Below are positions 1-11,703 of a DNA stretch of 64,000 bases, piece after piece. A program made the translations under genes and the position numbers. The notes below the pieces were generated by a model that did no database searches, was not told where the DNA came from, and saw only the letters and a list, made by a program, of their open reading frames with translations. The DNA is from Ophthalmolycus amberensis (taxonomy: Eukaryota; Chordata; Actinopteri; Perciformes; Zoarcidae). The stretch covers positions 237,001 to 301,000 of the forward strand of contig JAFEUB010001013.1 of the NCBI GenBank assembly GCA_024529925.1, given 5' to 3'. Each line of letters starts with the position of its first letter. Position 1 is the stretch's first letter.

Positions 1-93
1 CTCTCTCTCTTTCTGTCTGTCTCTCTCTTTCTGTCTCTCTCTCTCTCTCTCTTTCTGTCTGTCTCTCTCTTTCTGTCTCTCTCTCTCTCTCTC
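1..93. repeat. interrupted (CT)n microsatellite
   Basis: A CT-repeat tract opens the window and is probably cut by the window edge. It is interrupted by TTTCTGTCTGTCT motifs that recur about 42 bp apart (near 11 and 53). This indicates a short higher-order duplication inside the array. Confidence 0.95.
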
Positions 94-350
94 ATTCTTC
101 CTGAAGTCTGTGATTTCATCTCTGCTCCTCACTCACTGCCCTTGGTCTCTGTAAGCGTGCTCCTGCATCACTTTCTCCTCAAGTCACCCCCCCCCCCCCA
201 CACACACACACACACTGACACACATACACACAATACTAAAAAAAGAGATACACATGAACAGACACGCAAACAAATAGTGAAAAGTAGCAGGTATCACCAA
301 AGATAAAAGTCAAACATGATGGCAAACAGACACAATTTGATGTATAATTT

Positions 351-351
<1 letters not shown>
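94..351. repeat. C13 homopolymer plus imperfect (CA)n in unique DNA
   Basis: A run of 13 C at 187-199 passes directly into (CA)n to about 215. Scattered CACA motifs follow to about 232. The rest is ordinary non-coding sequence. Confidence 0.85.

Positions 352-389
<38 letters not shown>
352..389. repeat. (CA)19 microsatellite
   Basis: This is a pure dinucleotide tract. It produces the Cys-Val repeat frame seen on the minus strand, which is not a gene. Confidence 0.97.
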
Positions 390-390
<1 letters not shown>

Positions 391-466
391 CTGTGAGCAT
401 GACTGCACAAAGAACCAAGCACAGCAAAACACATTCACACAGAGGAGAATGGGTTGACAATCTGTT

Positions 467-932
<466 letters not shown>

Positions 933-978
<46 letters not shown>
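933..978. repeat. (GT)23 microsatellite
   Basis: Pure GT dinucleotide tract of about 46 bp. Confidence 0.97.
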
Positions 979-981
<3 letters not shown>

Positions 982-1254
982 CATCGATAATGTGACCCGT
1001 CAGGCATGTTCTTATGTGTACATATCTTTAAGTGCCCAGAGTTTCATAGAAACGAACAATACGACAGGAAAAATCGCCGTCGAATAATCCTCATGGAAAC
1101 TATTCTGGATTGTCACGATGTCACGAGATCACTCGAGATCTGCATCACTTGTCAGGCCTCAAAAGTAATGACTGGTTTCCTGTGAGGAGCCACTGACACA
1201 CTAGGTGTGCGTGAGACGACACAGAGAGGTGACTGTTTGTTCAGGAACATCCTA
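979..1254. other. non-coding, no recognisable feature
   Basis: Unique sequence with no credible splice-bounded frame and no repeat family that I recognise. Confidence 0.5.
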
Positions 1255-1261
1255 ATATATG

Positions 1262-1296
<35 letters not shown>

Positions 1297-1318
1297 TTAT
1301 AATGTGTATATATATAAT
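1255..1318. repeat. imperfect (TA)n tract
   Basis: An alternating AT/GT/TT-interrupted TA tract that runs on into AT-rich DNA. Confidence 0.9.
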
Positions 1319-1934
1319 TTGGGTATATCTATATTCAAGAAGTCTAGTAGTAGTAACGTCTCTGTGTAGTAAACAACTGTCAAATCAAATAAAGAAAGTA
1401 CACATCAATTATATTTTAACTAATATTATTCTCACTTTTCAAATTTAACTGGATGGATTATAAATAATACATAGAAATACATGAATAAATGTTCTTTATT
1501 ATATGTTCTTCTTATTTCAAGTAAAATAACGGATGGATTTAAAAATAAATTACGTAACGAAATTCATTTTAGAAACATTATTTTCACTGAATTGCCCTGC
1601 AGCTTTAAATTCAGTTCATTCAGTGTAAAGTGAAAAAGCCACAATATTATATTTTTCTCATCTTCTAAAAAGAGAAATTAGTGTTGGAAGAATTCACCTC
1701 TATGAGTCTGTCCAGTCAGAGTCTAATGACTGGTCTCTCTGGACATTCTTCTCTTTTGGAGATCGTCTTATGATTTGACTTTCACATCTCACAGCTCAAC
1801 AGTCCTGCTCTGCTCTCTGTATCCTCGTCTCTCCCTCATGTCACAGTGTGTGTACATCTCACTCAAGTCAGGAAACTTGTCAGAATACTCATATTTGATT
1901 GGCTGAGCTTCATCACGTGATGTGATTCACAACG
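1319..1934. other. AT-rich non-coding DNA
   Basis: AT-rich sequence with frequent stops in all frames. No family or regulatory signal can be supported. Confidence 0.6.
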
Positions 1935-2122
1935 CAATAGTTGGTGTTTTTCCTGCACCGCTGAACAAGTGCCGTAAATGCTGGAATAATTCAGCTGCAT
2001 AAAAAATGCCCTTCAAAATAAAATCACAACTTTGTTTTTGTTTGTTTTTTTGTCCGTGACCCACTGAAAATGGGTCCGCGACCCACTTATGGGTCGCAAC
2101 CCACCAGTTGAGAATCACTGCC
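1935..2122 (-). mobile_element. hAT-like terminal fragment (GGGTCGCGACCC family)
   Basis: Read on the minus strand, the right edge near 2122 begins like a hAT transposon end (CAGTGATTCTCAACTGGTGG). It is followed by repeated GGGTC(G)CGACCC-type motifs and internal AT-rich DNA. This 'cagtggttctcaactggtgggtcgc' signature is a common teleost hAT-type non-autonomous repeat in my recollection. I could not find the opposite terminus, so the copy is probably truncated. The left boundary is approximate. Confidence 0.6.
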
Positions 2123-2589
2123 ATAGAGAACGCTCGGGAACGTATTTGCTCAGCACAACGAGATCGATTGACACCTCGTTCCGGAAAAATAATTGTGAAG
2201 TACTCATGAGAAAAGCAACAGTGGGAAAAAATATACTGACGTGTGAATTAATCTCAGGAAAAAAACTAAACGCCACAGTTGTTCTCAAGTTTCGGCAAGA
2301 CAGCCAATAAGCACATTTCCCTCAATGGCCATGCATATTAAACACCCCTGTAACCGGAGGACACCCATCACACCATTAACCGCTCCCAGAATGCTTCCAG
2401 TGACGGACGGAGGAGAAGAAAATGGGGCTCGAATGAGAAAAAAAACAAGAGTAACGAAGCAGTAATTGTTTAAGAACAATCCCGTTAAATCTCGCAATAG
2501 AGTAACGTGTAACCGTTTTATTCACGGTCTAAATGAGCAGCATGTCTATACATTCTGACCTCTGTGTGTGAGTAATGGCATGGTGACCG
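2123..2589. other. non-coding, no recognisable feature
   Basis: Unique sequence with no splice-bounded frame or repeat that I can support. Confidence 0.5.
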
Positions 2590-2608
2590 TGTGTGTGTGT
2601 GTGTGTGT
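2590..2608. repeat. short (GT)n
   Basis: About 10 GT units. Another short GT run lies at about 2719-2733. Confidence 0.9.
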
Positions 2609-2920
2609 GAGAGACCATGTGCACCATTAAGGGAGAGGAGTACATTCAGATAATGTATCTCTGCTGACCCCCATCATCTCTCTGCAGCTCAGCCCTGGCT
2701 GTGATCAATAGCCTGCCTTGTGTGTGTGTGTGTCCGTAACTCGGTTACAAGCAGCTTTGTGTGTCTCTCAGCTCGCCAGGTTCTTGTGCTAATTACAAAA
2801 ATGTGTTGTGTAGACGTACAGGACTTCCTGTTTGTTTTAATGAGGCCTGTCTCTTTAGCAGCCATTCCTTCTTTTTATTTTCACTTTTCAATTGTGAGGC
2901 AACACCTCAGGACAACACAG

Positions 2921-2942
2921 TGTGTGTGTGTGTGTGTGTGTG
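2921..2942. repeat. (TG)11 microsatellite
   Basis: Pure TG run. Confidence 0.93.
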
Positions 2943-2959
2943 ACACATCTGTTCTTGAG

Positions 2960-3480
2960 AAAATGTCTCCCAATGTGGAATGAAGGAGCACGGTGTCTTC
3001 CCCTCGCTCTGTATGTGGATCTATACGGGGGCTGTAGCTGTCCGCCATCCATCAGGGCCAATGCAGCATGCGCTAATTACGGCCTTCGTATGATGATTTA
3101 TGAGCAAAACAGCGGCGGCTTTGGGGCTCACCAAGCCTTTCGCTTCACACCGTCAGACTGTGTCTCTCATCAGTGTATGAGAAGTTTCTTTCAAAGCATC
3201 GGTTCGATTCGTCCCTCTATGAGCAGCGGCAAGAGATAACACGGAATGCCAGCTAACGGTGGCGATCTTCTGACTCTCGGTTTGGCGTAAATAAAGCAGT
3301 TCCGCACCGACTTGATAATGAGCGCTTTTCATTGTTAAGAGGCAAAGTGGAAGTCGATGCCAATCTACAGCGCTTGGGAAAATGACTAGTTTTTCTTCTT
3401 TTTTTCTCAGCAGTCTAATTAACACGATGCGATAACAGGGGGTCTTTGTAATTAATCCCCACACTTCATTCAAAGGTGTA
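2960..3480. other. candidate conserved non-coding block
   Basis: This unique, repeat-free block has the texture of a vertebrate conserved non-coding element: balanced composition, no simple repeats, and homeodomain-type cores (TAATTA at 3074-3079, TAATTA near 3416, GTAATTAAT near 3450). A plus-strand frame reaches about 3239, but it starts inside the GT repeat and matches nothing I know. Conservation itself is not measured here. Confidence 0.3.
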
Positions 3481-3867
3481 CTCTTACTGTGTTTTCACAA
3501 AGAATTATTCTTCGCCACATTTACCAGGAATGTGCTGTGGGAGTTTTCACTTCGTCTGCAGCGACTTGGATCACAAAACGTGCTGGAATTAAGACATTTA
3601 GGGAGCGCACACTTGCAGGAGGACGAGTTTTAGGGAGATTGGTTTGTTGTTGAACTCTGAATTTAAAAGCGAGGACAGGAGTACTGAGATGTACTCTTCC
3701 CCATACAAAATGTCCAATTCAATTGTAATTATGAGCAAATGAGCTTTCAGCGGCTCTTAAAGGTACACCTGCTAAATTTGATAAAAATATTTTTTTTCTC
3801 ATATTTTCTCAAACTCAATAGTCTGACAGCAGTACATGAGATAGATCATCTTTAAAACATTTTTTTT
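3481..3867. other. non-coding, no recognisable feature
   Basis: Unique to AT-rich sequence leading into the foldback element. Nothing supportable. Confidence 0.5.
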
Positions 3868-4370
3868 CTTCTGCCTCCTTTTAGTGCTCCTCATGGCATT
3901 TGCAAGATTCCACCGCGCCCTAAGGAAAACAACCAATCAGAGCCGAGGAGTCTCTAACGCAGCTGTCAATCACTGCTGGTGAAGCTCTTAAACTAGGCAG
4001 CGCTGATCAAATTACTGCATTGTCTTTTTCTCACCTCAAATGTTTTCAGAAACACATGTTAGTTGCTGTTTAGCTGTAAAACTGCCAGTGGGCGGAGCTT
4101 GGTTTTGGCTGGTTTTCAACATGGCAGCCGGTCGCAAACCTTCTCGCTTTACAGCTTTCTGAAAACATTTAAGGCGAGAAATAGTTAATGTAGTAACACA
4201 ATCTTGATTCATGTGATCAGCGCTGTTTGGTTTGACAGTTTGATCAGAAGTTCACAAGCTCGTGATTGACAGCTGCGTTAGAGACTCCTCTGCTCTGATT
4301 GGTTGTTTTCCACCAAGATAGGTGGAATCTTCCAAACGCCGTTAGCCGCACGAGAAAAAAGAGGCAGAGG
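3868..4370. mobile_element. foldback (long inverted-repeat) element
   Basis: Two arms of roughly 180-210 bp, about 3868-4052 and 4157-4370, are imperfect reverse complements. Shared landmarks, read inward from each end, are AAGATTCCACC, AACAACCAATCAGAGC, GGAGTCTCTAACGCAGCTGT, CAATCAC, CAGCGCTGATCA and AAATGTTTTCAGAAA. About 100 bp of loop with GGGCGGAGC separates them. The transcript or single strand could form a long hairpin. No transposase frame is present, so it would be non-autonomous. Exact ends and target duplication are unresolved. Confidence 0.85.
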
Positions 4371-6340
4371 AACCGGATTTTTTAGCTTTAAAGCGTGTGT
4401 AACTACTTTTGCCCATCAATTTAACAAAATCCAAAGGCTTCTCAGCTCGCCATGTCTGTACAGTAAAGTATAATTTGGAGATTTTATTTTGTGAAAGGTC
4501 GGTCGTCTTACTGTGACCTGGTGTCACTCAGACTGGGTTCTCCTGAGTGCATTTTGGGGATTCTCCTCATTTGCCCCAAGGTGCGTCCAGTGCTCGTCCC
4601 TCCCGCTTAGATCATTTAAAAAAGACGTGAGGTTTACAAGAACGGGACTACGGTCGTTACAGCTCTGAGCTGGAGAAATAATAAAAAAGTAGTTCACTCA
4701 TCCTCAACTCTTTCTGAGGACTCCCCGGTCCGTCTTGCCCATATCTATTTATCCTAAATCCTGTCCTGTTGATACACTTCTTCAGACTTTTGTTATTTTC
4801 ATGAGTGACCTCATCCTTACTTGCCTTATCCATGCTAAAAAAGGCAGCAGGGCAAACAGGGCAAATTGTTAATTGACAGATGTTCATGTTTGTTTGGGTG
4901 GCGCCCATGAGATTTAGTATTCATGGAGCGATTTAGGGGTTTTGCCAGCGACTCACCTCTAATCACAGTCTGACCTCGGTGTTGTCGACCGCATTCATTC
5001 CGTCTCTTAGCATTTAACCTCTTCGATCGCCGTCCGTCTGGGTGGAACTCAGAGCTGTTCCGCTCTTTTTCAACGGTCCAGTGGTCCCCCAAGTCCTTCC
5101 CGGCTTTCAGCGGCCACACAGATGAATTAAGTTGTTGAGAACCGTGCTTCTAGCTCCGCTGGCTGCTCAATAAGCTGCTGGACGCTATAGTGCTCTCTGC
5201 CAGGGTGACTGCTTTTCATTTGGAGCCACCATGCGCAGGCAGGTGAAGCTCTGTGAGCATTAGATTAGACAAACAAGTAGTGCCGAATGGCACGACACGG
5301 CAAACGGGTTTAAAAGGCCACGCTAACACCGGTCATGAAGTTCCAAAAGTAAATCGAATTTTCTAACTAAAAGGAACAGTTGTATATCAATTACTCACGA
5401 AGCACTTCCACGTGTCTCAGGCTTGAATTCCTCCAGACGAGTTTGAAGTTTAAAAATAGTCAGGTTTTAGTGAAGAAGCATGTGTTTGGGAAGTAACGAG
5501 CATACAAGATGAAGGCATGAGAGAAAAAACTAAGTCCTGAAGAATTCAAGGTAACACGCGGTGAGTTATTGATATGCATGTGGTCATTTCTCACAACATA
5601 TGGTGGCGCATGCATCGAGTTAATAATGCTAAACGGTACCCTTGATGCTAGCTCCTGACAGAAGGGAGATCGTTACTCGGACGTCTGCACCAGCCGGTCC
5701 TTGAACTCACAGCTCACCAAGATGTGCAGTCTATAAACTCACAGGAAATCTGGTTAGAACAAACATCAGAGTTTCATACGTTGGCTCTTCAACAGTGTCT
5801 CAATGACTATATTTGAATGCAGGGTAGAGAGGGACACTTTTTACATACAATCTGGCCGTTTTTTTATTCAATAAATAATATGCATTTCATAGGCTAAATA
5901 TATTGGGTCTGTCTCTGTTCTCTGAAATCTCTGAACTTTTGTCGGCCCAGGTGTCGTCTCTGTCGCAACCAATCGCCAACAAAAAAGCCAGCGAAAAATG
6001 TCATAATTAACATATCCCCTTAGAATTTAAATTACCTAAATAATGAATACCATTCAGGCTGTTCTTCAGAGCGAACTCTACCAGTGACTTGTGATATTTT
6101 TAGAACATGCTCTACTTTACATTAAATATAGTCATTTAAATTCTCAATTTGTCTCAGTCTTTTCCCTTAATGCCGGCGTGATCGCTCATGAGTGGTTACA
6201 TCATGTTCACCGTAGGGCTAGGGCGGTAGCGGCGGTGTGAGTATGAACGGCATAATGGGTAATGCGCCGTTGACATTGTTGGTATGAAATGAACAAATGA
6301 GTTCCTGCTTAGCATTTGGACATGCCATCTGCCTCTCTAA
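4371..6340. other. unique non-coding DNA
   Basis: About 2 kb without microsatellites or a recognisable repeat. Short open frames of 60-94 codons exist, but none shows splice signals, domain motifs or a recognisable protein. It probably represents intronic or intergenic sequence. Confidence 0.5.
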
Positions 6341-6640
6341 ATAGTATCAGGCCACGCTCAATTGATTTCCACAGAGGCGAGACGGGGCCGCCGAAGGTTG
6401 TGTGTTAAGGCAGAGTTTGTCACCGCTCTGAACGGCGGCAGCGTGCTGATATGAGCCAAAACATCACAACAAACCTCATAATCGACTGCTGGGAAATGTC
6501 ACGCGAAAGCTGGTTTGTTTATACAAGAGCAGGGGCGAAATGTGAGGAGCTGCCACCCAGACGGGCAAATAGCAGCAACGCTGATGTGTTGCTGTAATGA
6601 AGCGCTGGGGCTTTTTGAATGGACCTTTTATTTACCCAGG
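6341..6640. other. candidate conserved non-coding block
   Basis: This repeat-free, GC-balanced block contains dense unique words and no open frame of note. The texture resembles conserved regulatory DNA, but this is a composition-based impression only. Confidence 0.25.
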
Positions 6641-7699
6641 AAGGGTTGATTGAACATGGGTTTGTTTTTGTCACCGATGCATTGAACACATTCACAGCTG
6701 CAGGCCACCCAACTACAGTGTGATACTGTAATTATAACTATTAACTGTTTTCATTGAGAAAAGATTGACACTGTTTCACATCCTCAGTTTCCTATATTAC
6801 TTTTTCATCATTTAATACAAGCAGTCAGATAAATCTGAAACTCCCTTTTTATTTAGAAAGACCTTTTCAAAAATGGGATCACGGGAATCAATAATACAAA
6901 AAGCTGCTTCATTACAAGTGTAATCTGAATCAATCCGTTTTTCACACAGCAGCTCTAAAACAGGACACTTCCTGAATGAGTATTGCATTTTACGCTGCAC
7001 AAATTAGCCTAGCGGCTAGCGGCTAGCCGAGTGTTTGCTACTCATAGCTCTTCTGCTCTTACTTGGTGTAAGTCCATCTCCCGACAGGGTTAACAACACC
7101 AGCGTTAGGGTGGTGTTTTTTTTTCAGTTCAGCAATGTTGAAACAGAGCAGCTAACAACGTTAGCAAGGGCTACAGGTTAGCGGGCCGCCGGGTGTTTGA
7201 ATGATACGCAGAGATCTGAGGAGAGGAACTAGCTCAACAGTAGATGATGCAGCGAAGACTTTGAGCTCAATTGAAAGCAAACTCCAGATTATTTTCTGAA
7301 TCGCAACACATCCATAAATTTCCACACCTTTAGTTCCCAGTATGAATCGACTTTATGAGAAATAATGGACACAGTTATTGTTTATACCTAATCCAGTTCC
7401 TGCAGTAGTGTGGCCCAACCTAGGGGGTTGCTAGTGATTAATGGCATGGCTTTATCTCTTCAGGCTAAACAACAGAACCACTCTGTGGTTGAACCGGTCA
7501 CAACAACAGGGAGCAGCAACAAAAGCTTGCCCTCAACAATCACCAGAAAATTAGCTTTGACGAAGCACTCAACCCTCTGCAGCTGGGTGGAGGGAGGCTG
7601 TGGTTAGACTGGGCAGCTTCCGGTTTGATGGCACAAGAAAGCCTGGCAGAAGATGCACCTCAAACCCCTTGTGGAGTAATTAAAGGTAAATCATTAAAG
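6641..7699. other. non-coding with CTAGCGG and gctaac-type motifs
   Basis: Near 7010-7030 a short heptamer tandem of GCGGCTA type reads as a quasi-palindrome. At 7130-7200 there are 'gctaacaacgttagc' motifs of the kind that occur inside teleost hAT-type elements, but element ends are not found. The rest is unspecific. Confidence 0.4.
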
Positions 7700-7985
7700 A
7701 TGAATAGTTGATTGACTTTTCATTTGCGCAAATCTCCTGGCTGTTAAACTGTAGAAGAGAAGCCAAAGCTCCCTGTAGCAAAGAAGTAGATAATGGACAG
7801 GCGGAGCAGCAAGGTGACCCAGGCTATCAAACCCAGCCAGACCCGTCTGACAGGAGGGCGCTCATGTCATTCCTCCGCAGAGCGCCGGCTGTCGCAGGTG
7901 TGTTTGTTTTCTGCCAGATGACGGAGACTTAATTGTGGCCTGGAACCCGAGCCGGCACCGACAAAACCCTTTTGAGGCTGAAGTC
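7700..7985. other. candidate conserved non-coding block
   Basis: Unique, repeat-free block with CAAATCTCCTGGCTG and GGAGACTTAATTGTGG type words. A 74-codon plus frame (7708-7932) crosses it without splice logic or a recognisable domain, so I prefer a non-coding reading. Confidence 0.25.
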
Positions 7986-8278
7986 CTCAGACACATTCAA
8001 GGAGCGGCAAGAGACTTCATATATTATCAGGTTATTTATTATCAAAAGCACAACAATTGTTGTCGTTGTCGATGAAAATCTAAGCGTCCTCCCACAATGC
8101 TATTTATATATATATAATTCATAACAAGAAGATCAGACAAGTACAAAATAAACTAAATGAGAGTCTAAGACATAAAATAGTGCCATTCAGAGTATAGGGG
8201 TATGAAATGAATATCAATTTGTGGTAGACAGTAATTACAAATGAATAAGCTGAAAATAAATGGAGTATAATGAAGATC

Positions 8279-8281
<3 letters not shown>
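7986..8281. other. AT-rich non-coding DNA
   Basis: AT-rich DNA grading into the adjoining AT microsatellite. No feature supportable. Confidence 0.5.

Positions 8282-8344
<63 letters not shown>
8282..8344. repeat. (AT)31 microsatellite
   Basis: Pure AT alternation of about 63 bp, able to extrude as a cruciform. The Tyr-Ile repeat frames over it are artefacts. Confidence 0.97.
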
Positions 8345-8859
8345 GGGGGGAGTCGAGCCGGGTCTCTATGAAAACCATAATGTTAGTTGTTAATGTCCCG
8401 TTGAAGAGTCTTCCTGCTCCTGAGCTCATCCAGCTTATTATCCAGTTACTGGACATCAGCCAGAAGGACACTCTGAGGACGAAGCCAGTTTTCACGTTTC
8501 CTCTGCCTCACTAAGACTCCGGCCTGCCACCCTCCTTTCCCTGGTCTCCATTCTCCAGGTTAGTGCAGCAGGTATTCCCAGACATGGATACTCCCTATTG
8601 TTTTTTGGGACGTGATGAAAGAGGGGCTTTCTGATGTGCGAAAGTTGTTCTCTGTCATATTGTACGACGGGGCTCGCTTTGCGGAGTCAGAAATAAGTAA
8701 CGTATTGTCAAAAAGAGTTGAGATCCCAGGGAAGCTGCCTTAAATGAGGGAATACATGTTCGGTATGTAAATTAGGCTAAAGGGACATAAAGCGTATAAT
8801 TATAGTTTAAAGGATGGGATCAATAATCATTTTATAAGCAAATGTGTACTAAGTAAAGT
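8345..8859. other. non-coding, possibly repeat-derived
   Basis: Directly after the AT tract lies about 180 bp that reads like an old repeat, judged only by texture (8360-8515). The remainder is AT-rich unique DNA. No ends, domains or splice sites can be assigned. Confidence 0.35.
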
Positions 8860-9500
8860 GATTAACAACTGTAACTGTGATTATGATAACTAATCTGTGT
8901 TAGAAATGCGTGAGTGTAGTAAAAGGGGAAGTACAACAGATGTTGAACACCCAGACACACGCGCAGGGCTTGATTGAGTAAGCGCCCACACAGGGAAGTT
9001 GGGGTGATTTCCTCATGCACACACACAAAAGTTAGGTACTTTTCGAAGCACATGCACCAAATCAATGATGTCATGTTAATCATGTGCTGAGGGAGGACGT
9101 GTTGGGGAAGAGGGGGGAGAGACGGGAGAGGCAGCCCAAAAGTGTTATAAAAGAAGTAACTTGCAAACAGCAAGACGGGAATTCACGACGGGACGCCGAC
9201 CGAGCCATCCATGGAGAAACACCAGGGTGGCCTCTCGGCCGAGTGCGCTCAGACCAGAGGAAGCAGGGTAGACGTCGGGAGTAACGGCAGTTAGCAGAGC
9301 CAGGCGAGTTCCCTCGCAAGAACACCAGCTCGACAATCTTTTAATAGAGAGCTGAGTCAGTAAGTAGCCCCGTATCGGGCCAGAAAACCCCCGGATCTAA
9401 CAGTATAAAACATATTCGAACAGGAAAAGAGAAAAAGTTGAAGAGCTCGACACGGCAGCCGTCGGGGGCGCCACCTGTTGTCAAGCGCCGTATGACGACG
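8860..9500 (+). mobile_element. LTR-like segment (possible solo LTR of a retroelement)
   Basis: The stretch has the layout of an LTR: a TATA-like GTTATAAAAG at about 9145-9154, then a GC-richer leader to about 9360. It ends in a region with GGGGGCGCCACC (about 9463-9475). The reverse complement of that motif reads TGGCGCCC, like a primer-binding-site motif. No gag, pol or env frame of useful length flanks it, and I could not pair two LTRs or find a target duplication. Boundaries are approximate. It could instead be a CpG-richer host promoter-like region. Confidence 0.35.
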
Positions 9501-10059
9501 ATATTTAAAACGCCCTTCCATCTTTGTGAATTTCTGTCATAATTAAACTATAATGTTTGTTGTCATATTTTATGGCTCTACTATTACACTTTTCGAGATC
9601 GCGTATATTTCCCACACAGCTAACAATATTAATGTGGCCTGATCTTTATCTGCAACTGTGCAGAATTCCAGAATGTTCAGGAGAATAGAAAATGAAGCTG
9701 TGCGGCATTCAAATGTCCAGGTTATGAAGCTCCTAAACTATCTGATACAGCTCTAATACAATTGTGAAATAAATGACCTCTTGGTGAGAGTCCTTGCTGG
9801 ATGTCCTCACTCTCATTTCTTTGACATGTCCTACTGGATGGATTCGTCCAATAACTGCTCCTTGTCCTCCTGTTTACTTACTTGTCTTCTGGTTTGTTAG
9901 TCTTTTTCCCATAAACGTTAATATCAAACCTTTTTTTCTTTAACTGAGCCACACTCCATATCTCAGTGGACTAAGCATTCATCGCTTTAAAAACAGGGTT
10001 GTCGTTCACACCGGTGGAAACTATTATCTTAATTTCTGCAGTGTTTTTAAAATTTAGGG
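9501..10059. other. AT-rich non-coding DNA
   Basis: Nothing recognised. The part nearest 10059 may belong to the decayed retrotransposon that follows on the minus strand. Confidence 0.5.
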
Positions 10060-10480
10060 CCCATGCTTCTCTTTTTTGCAACAACTTCACTGCTTTCTCC
10101 ACGATAAACCTCGAGGTAAACGTATTTCCATAAACATTCTAATCGCCTCAAAATCACAGAGTAACTATATTCTGGAAATTGAATGAAGAATCGTTCATAG
10201 GAAATAGAGATTTCAAATCCTTAGCCCGGGGATGGCCATGAGAGATGTGCCAATGAAATATCTTTGTAGTTGATCAGACATCTTCACTGATGGTTGGAAG
10301 TTCCCCATCCCACTGATGGCCAAAACTGGAGTCCATTTGTGAACTCCAAAGAAGGATCGAATAGCTCTGTGATGCGCAGTGTTACAACTTGTGTGGTCAC
10401 GGAAAGCCCAAACACCAGAAGCATCATCACACACGGTACCCACACACGAGTTATAGAGTTGTGTACAAGTATGGAATCTC
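10060..10480 (-). pseudogene. decayed non-LTR retrotransposon (LINE) reverse-transcriptase fragment
   Basis: On the minus strand an open stretch from about 10478 to 10213 reads LYNSCV, then DDASGVWAF, then HHRAIRSFFGVHKWTPVLAI. This follows the spacing of the C-terminal part of LINE reverse transcriptases, in which a 'YASGVWG' motif is followed by a 'RAIRxFLGVHKFAPxxAI.GDMGW' motif. A residue is missing where GDMGW would be. Past 10213 the frame is lost. A second open piece (about 10140-9975) may continue the 3' region after a frameshift. There is no start, endonuclease or catalytic motif, so it is a dead 5'-truncated copy. The clade is undetermined. Confidence 0.55.
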
Positions 10481-11210
10481 TAAAATACCACATTGTTTAA
10501 CTCTGTTCCCCCCGCTGACTGGGCTTCTTTAAATGTCATGTCCAGCGTCATGCCGAGCTATTTATACTGTACATGAGTACATGACGGCACGATTGGACCA
10601 AAGTTAAAAACCACTGAACTTCTCTCCAACTTTTGTCTAAAATGTGCTATTGGTATTTTGTCTTGATTTACCACTAGCCTCCATAACAATCTTCAGCATA
10701 ATACATGCAGTATGCTGATTGCAAACAGCGGGCACGGGCCTTTAGAATGATTTTGATTGACTAACATACGCACACAGTGGTCGGTGTGCACGTGTCATGA
10801 ATCCAACTTAATCATTTTGCATGTGGACTATTTTAGTATTTTGTGCGCACTCTAAAAAAGCCTTGCTGTACGAGCGGTGTCTGGCTTCAGTGTGAGGGTC
10901 ACAGAGCTGCTGATAGGAGGACTCATACAGGACATAAAGAAGCTCCCAGCCCTGCTGCTTCTGTGCTGTTTCTGTGCATAAGGCAACATCCTCACCGCTA
11001 CAGCAGCTCACTGCTCACAGCAGGGCCCGTCCTCTCGGCCAGGGAGCTGAAACTAACAGCCAAAAGGGGAAACCAGGAGGATAATGGGCAGGAAGAGAGG
11101 GAGACGTGTTTTAAGTTGCCTTGGTAATGAATGGAAATAAGCGAGGTGATGACGGCGATGCTTTGCTGCTGGGTCAGTCGAGGCTAAGCGAATACTTTTC
11201 CAAAGGGGAA

Positions 11211-11212
<2 letters not shown>
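10481..11212. other. non-coding, no recognisable feature
   Basis: Unique sequence. An overlapping pair of short frames at 10808-11127 on opposite strands shows no domain or splice support. Confidence 0.5.
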
Positions 11213-11280
<68 letters not shown>

Positions 11281-11333
11281 CTCGCTCCCTCTCTCTCTTT
11301 TTCTCTCTCTGTCTCTCTTTGTCTCTCTGTCTT

Positions 11334-11364
<31 letters not shown>

Positions 11365-11388
11365 ATCGTTGTCTCTCTGTCTGTCTCT

Positions 11389-11422
<34 letters not shown>

Positions 11423-11519
11423 CTATCGTTCTCTCTCTCTTGCTCGCTCCCTCTCTCTCTCTGTCTCTCTTTTTCTCTCTCTCGGTCTCTCTCTGTCTCT
11501 CTTTGTCTCTCTGTCTTTG

Positions 11520-11601
<82 letters not shown>

Positions 11602-11703
11602 GTTGTCTCTCTCTCTCTCTCTATCGTTGTCTCTCTCTCTCTCTCTCTTTCTCTCTCTATCGTTGTCTCTCTCTCTGTCTCTCTCTCTCTCTTACTGTCT
11701 CTC
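11213..11703. repeat. 490-bp complex (CT)n array with higher-order structure
   Basis: Pure CT blocks alternate with CTTTGTCTCTCTGTCTTTG and TATCGTTGTC variants. The word TGCTCGCTCC occurs at 11279 and 11441, exactly 162 bp apart, with similar following sequence. TATCGTT occurs five times (about 11364, 11424, 11599, 11622, 11659). The array has therefore grown by segmental duplication as well as slippage. All long Leu-Ser frames here are repeat artefacts. Confidence 0.97.

Noticed and set aside
236..460. Cys-Val, His-Thr and Tyr-Ile repeat frames at many places (for example 236-460, 8260-8514, 49440-49790, 53453-53650)
   Set aside because: All are translations of CA/GT or AT microsatellites.
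2672..2700. Splice acceptor CATCTCTCTGCAG with possible exon
   Set aside because: The following sequence has no sustained frame with a donor.
3180..3225. tRNA or tRNA-derived SINE (GGTTCGATTCG box-B-like word)
   Set aside because: No A box at the right distance and no cloverleaf stems.
2922..3239. 105-codon plus frame
   Set aside because: Starts inside a GT microsatellite. The rest has no known domain, and the DNA looks like non-coding conserved sequence.
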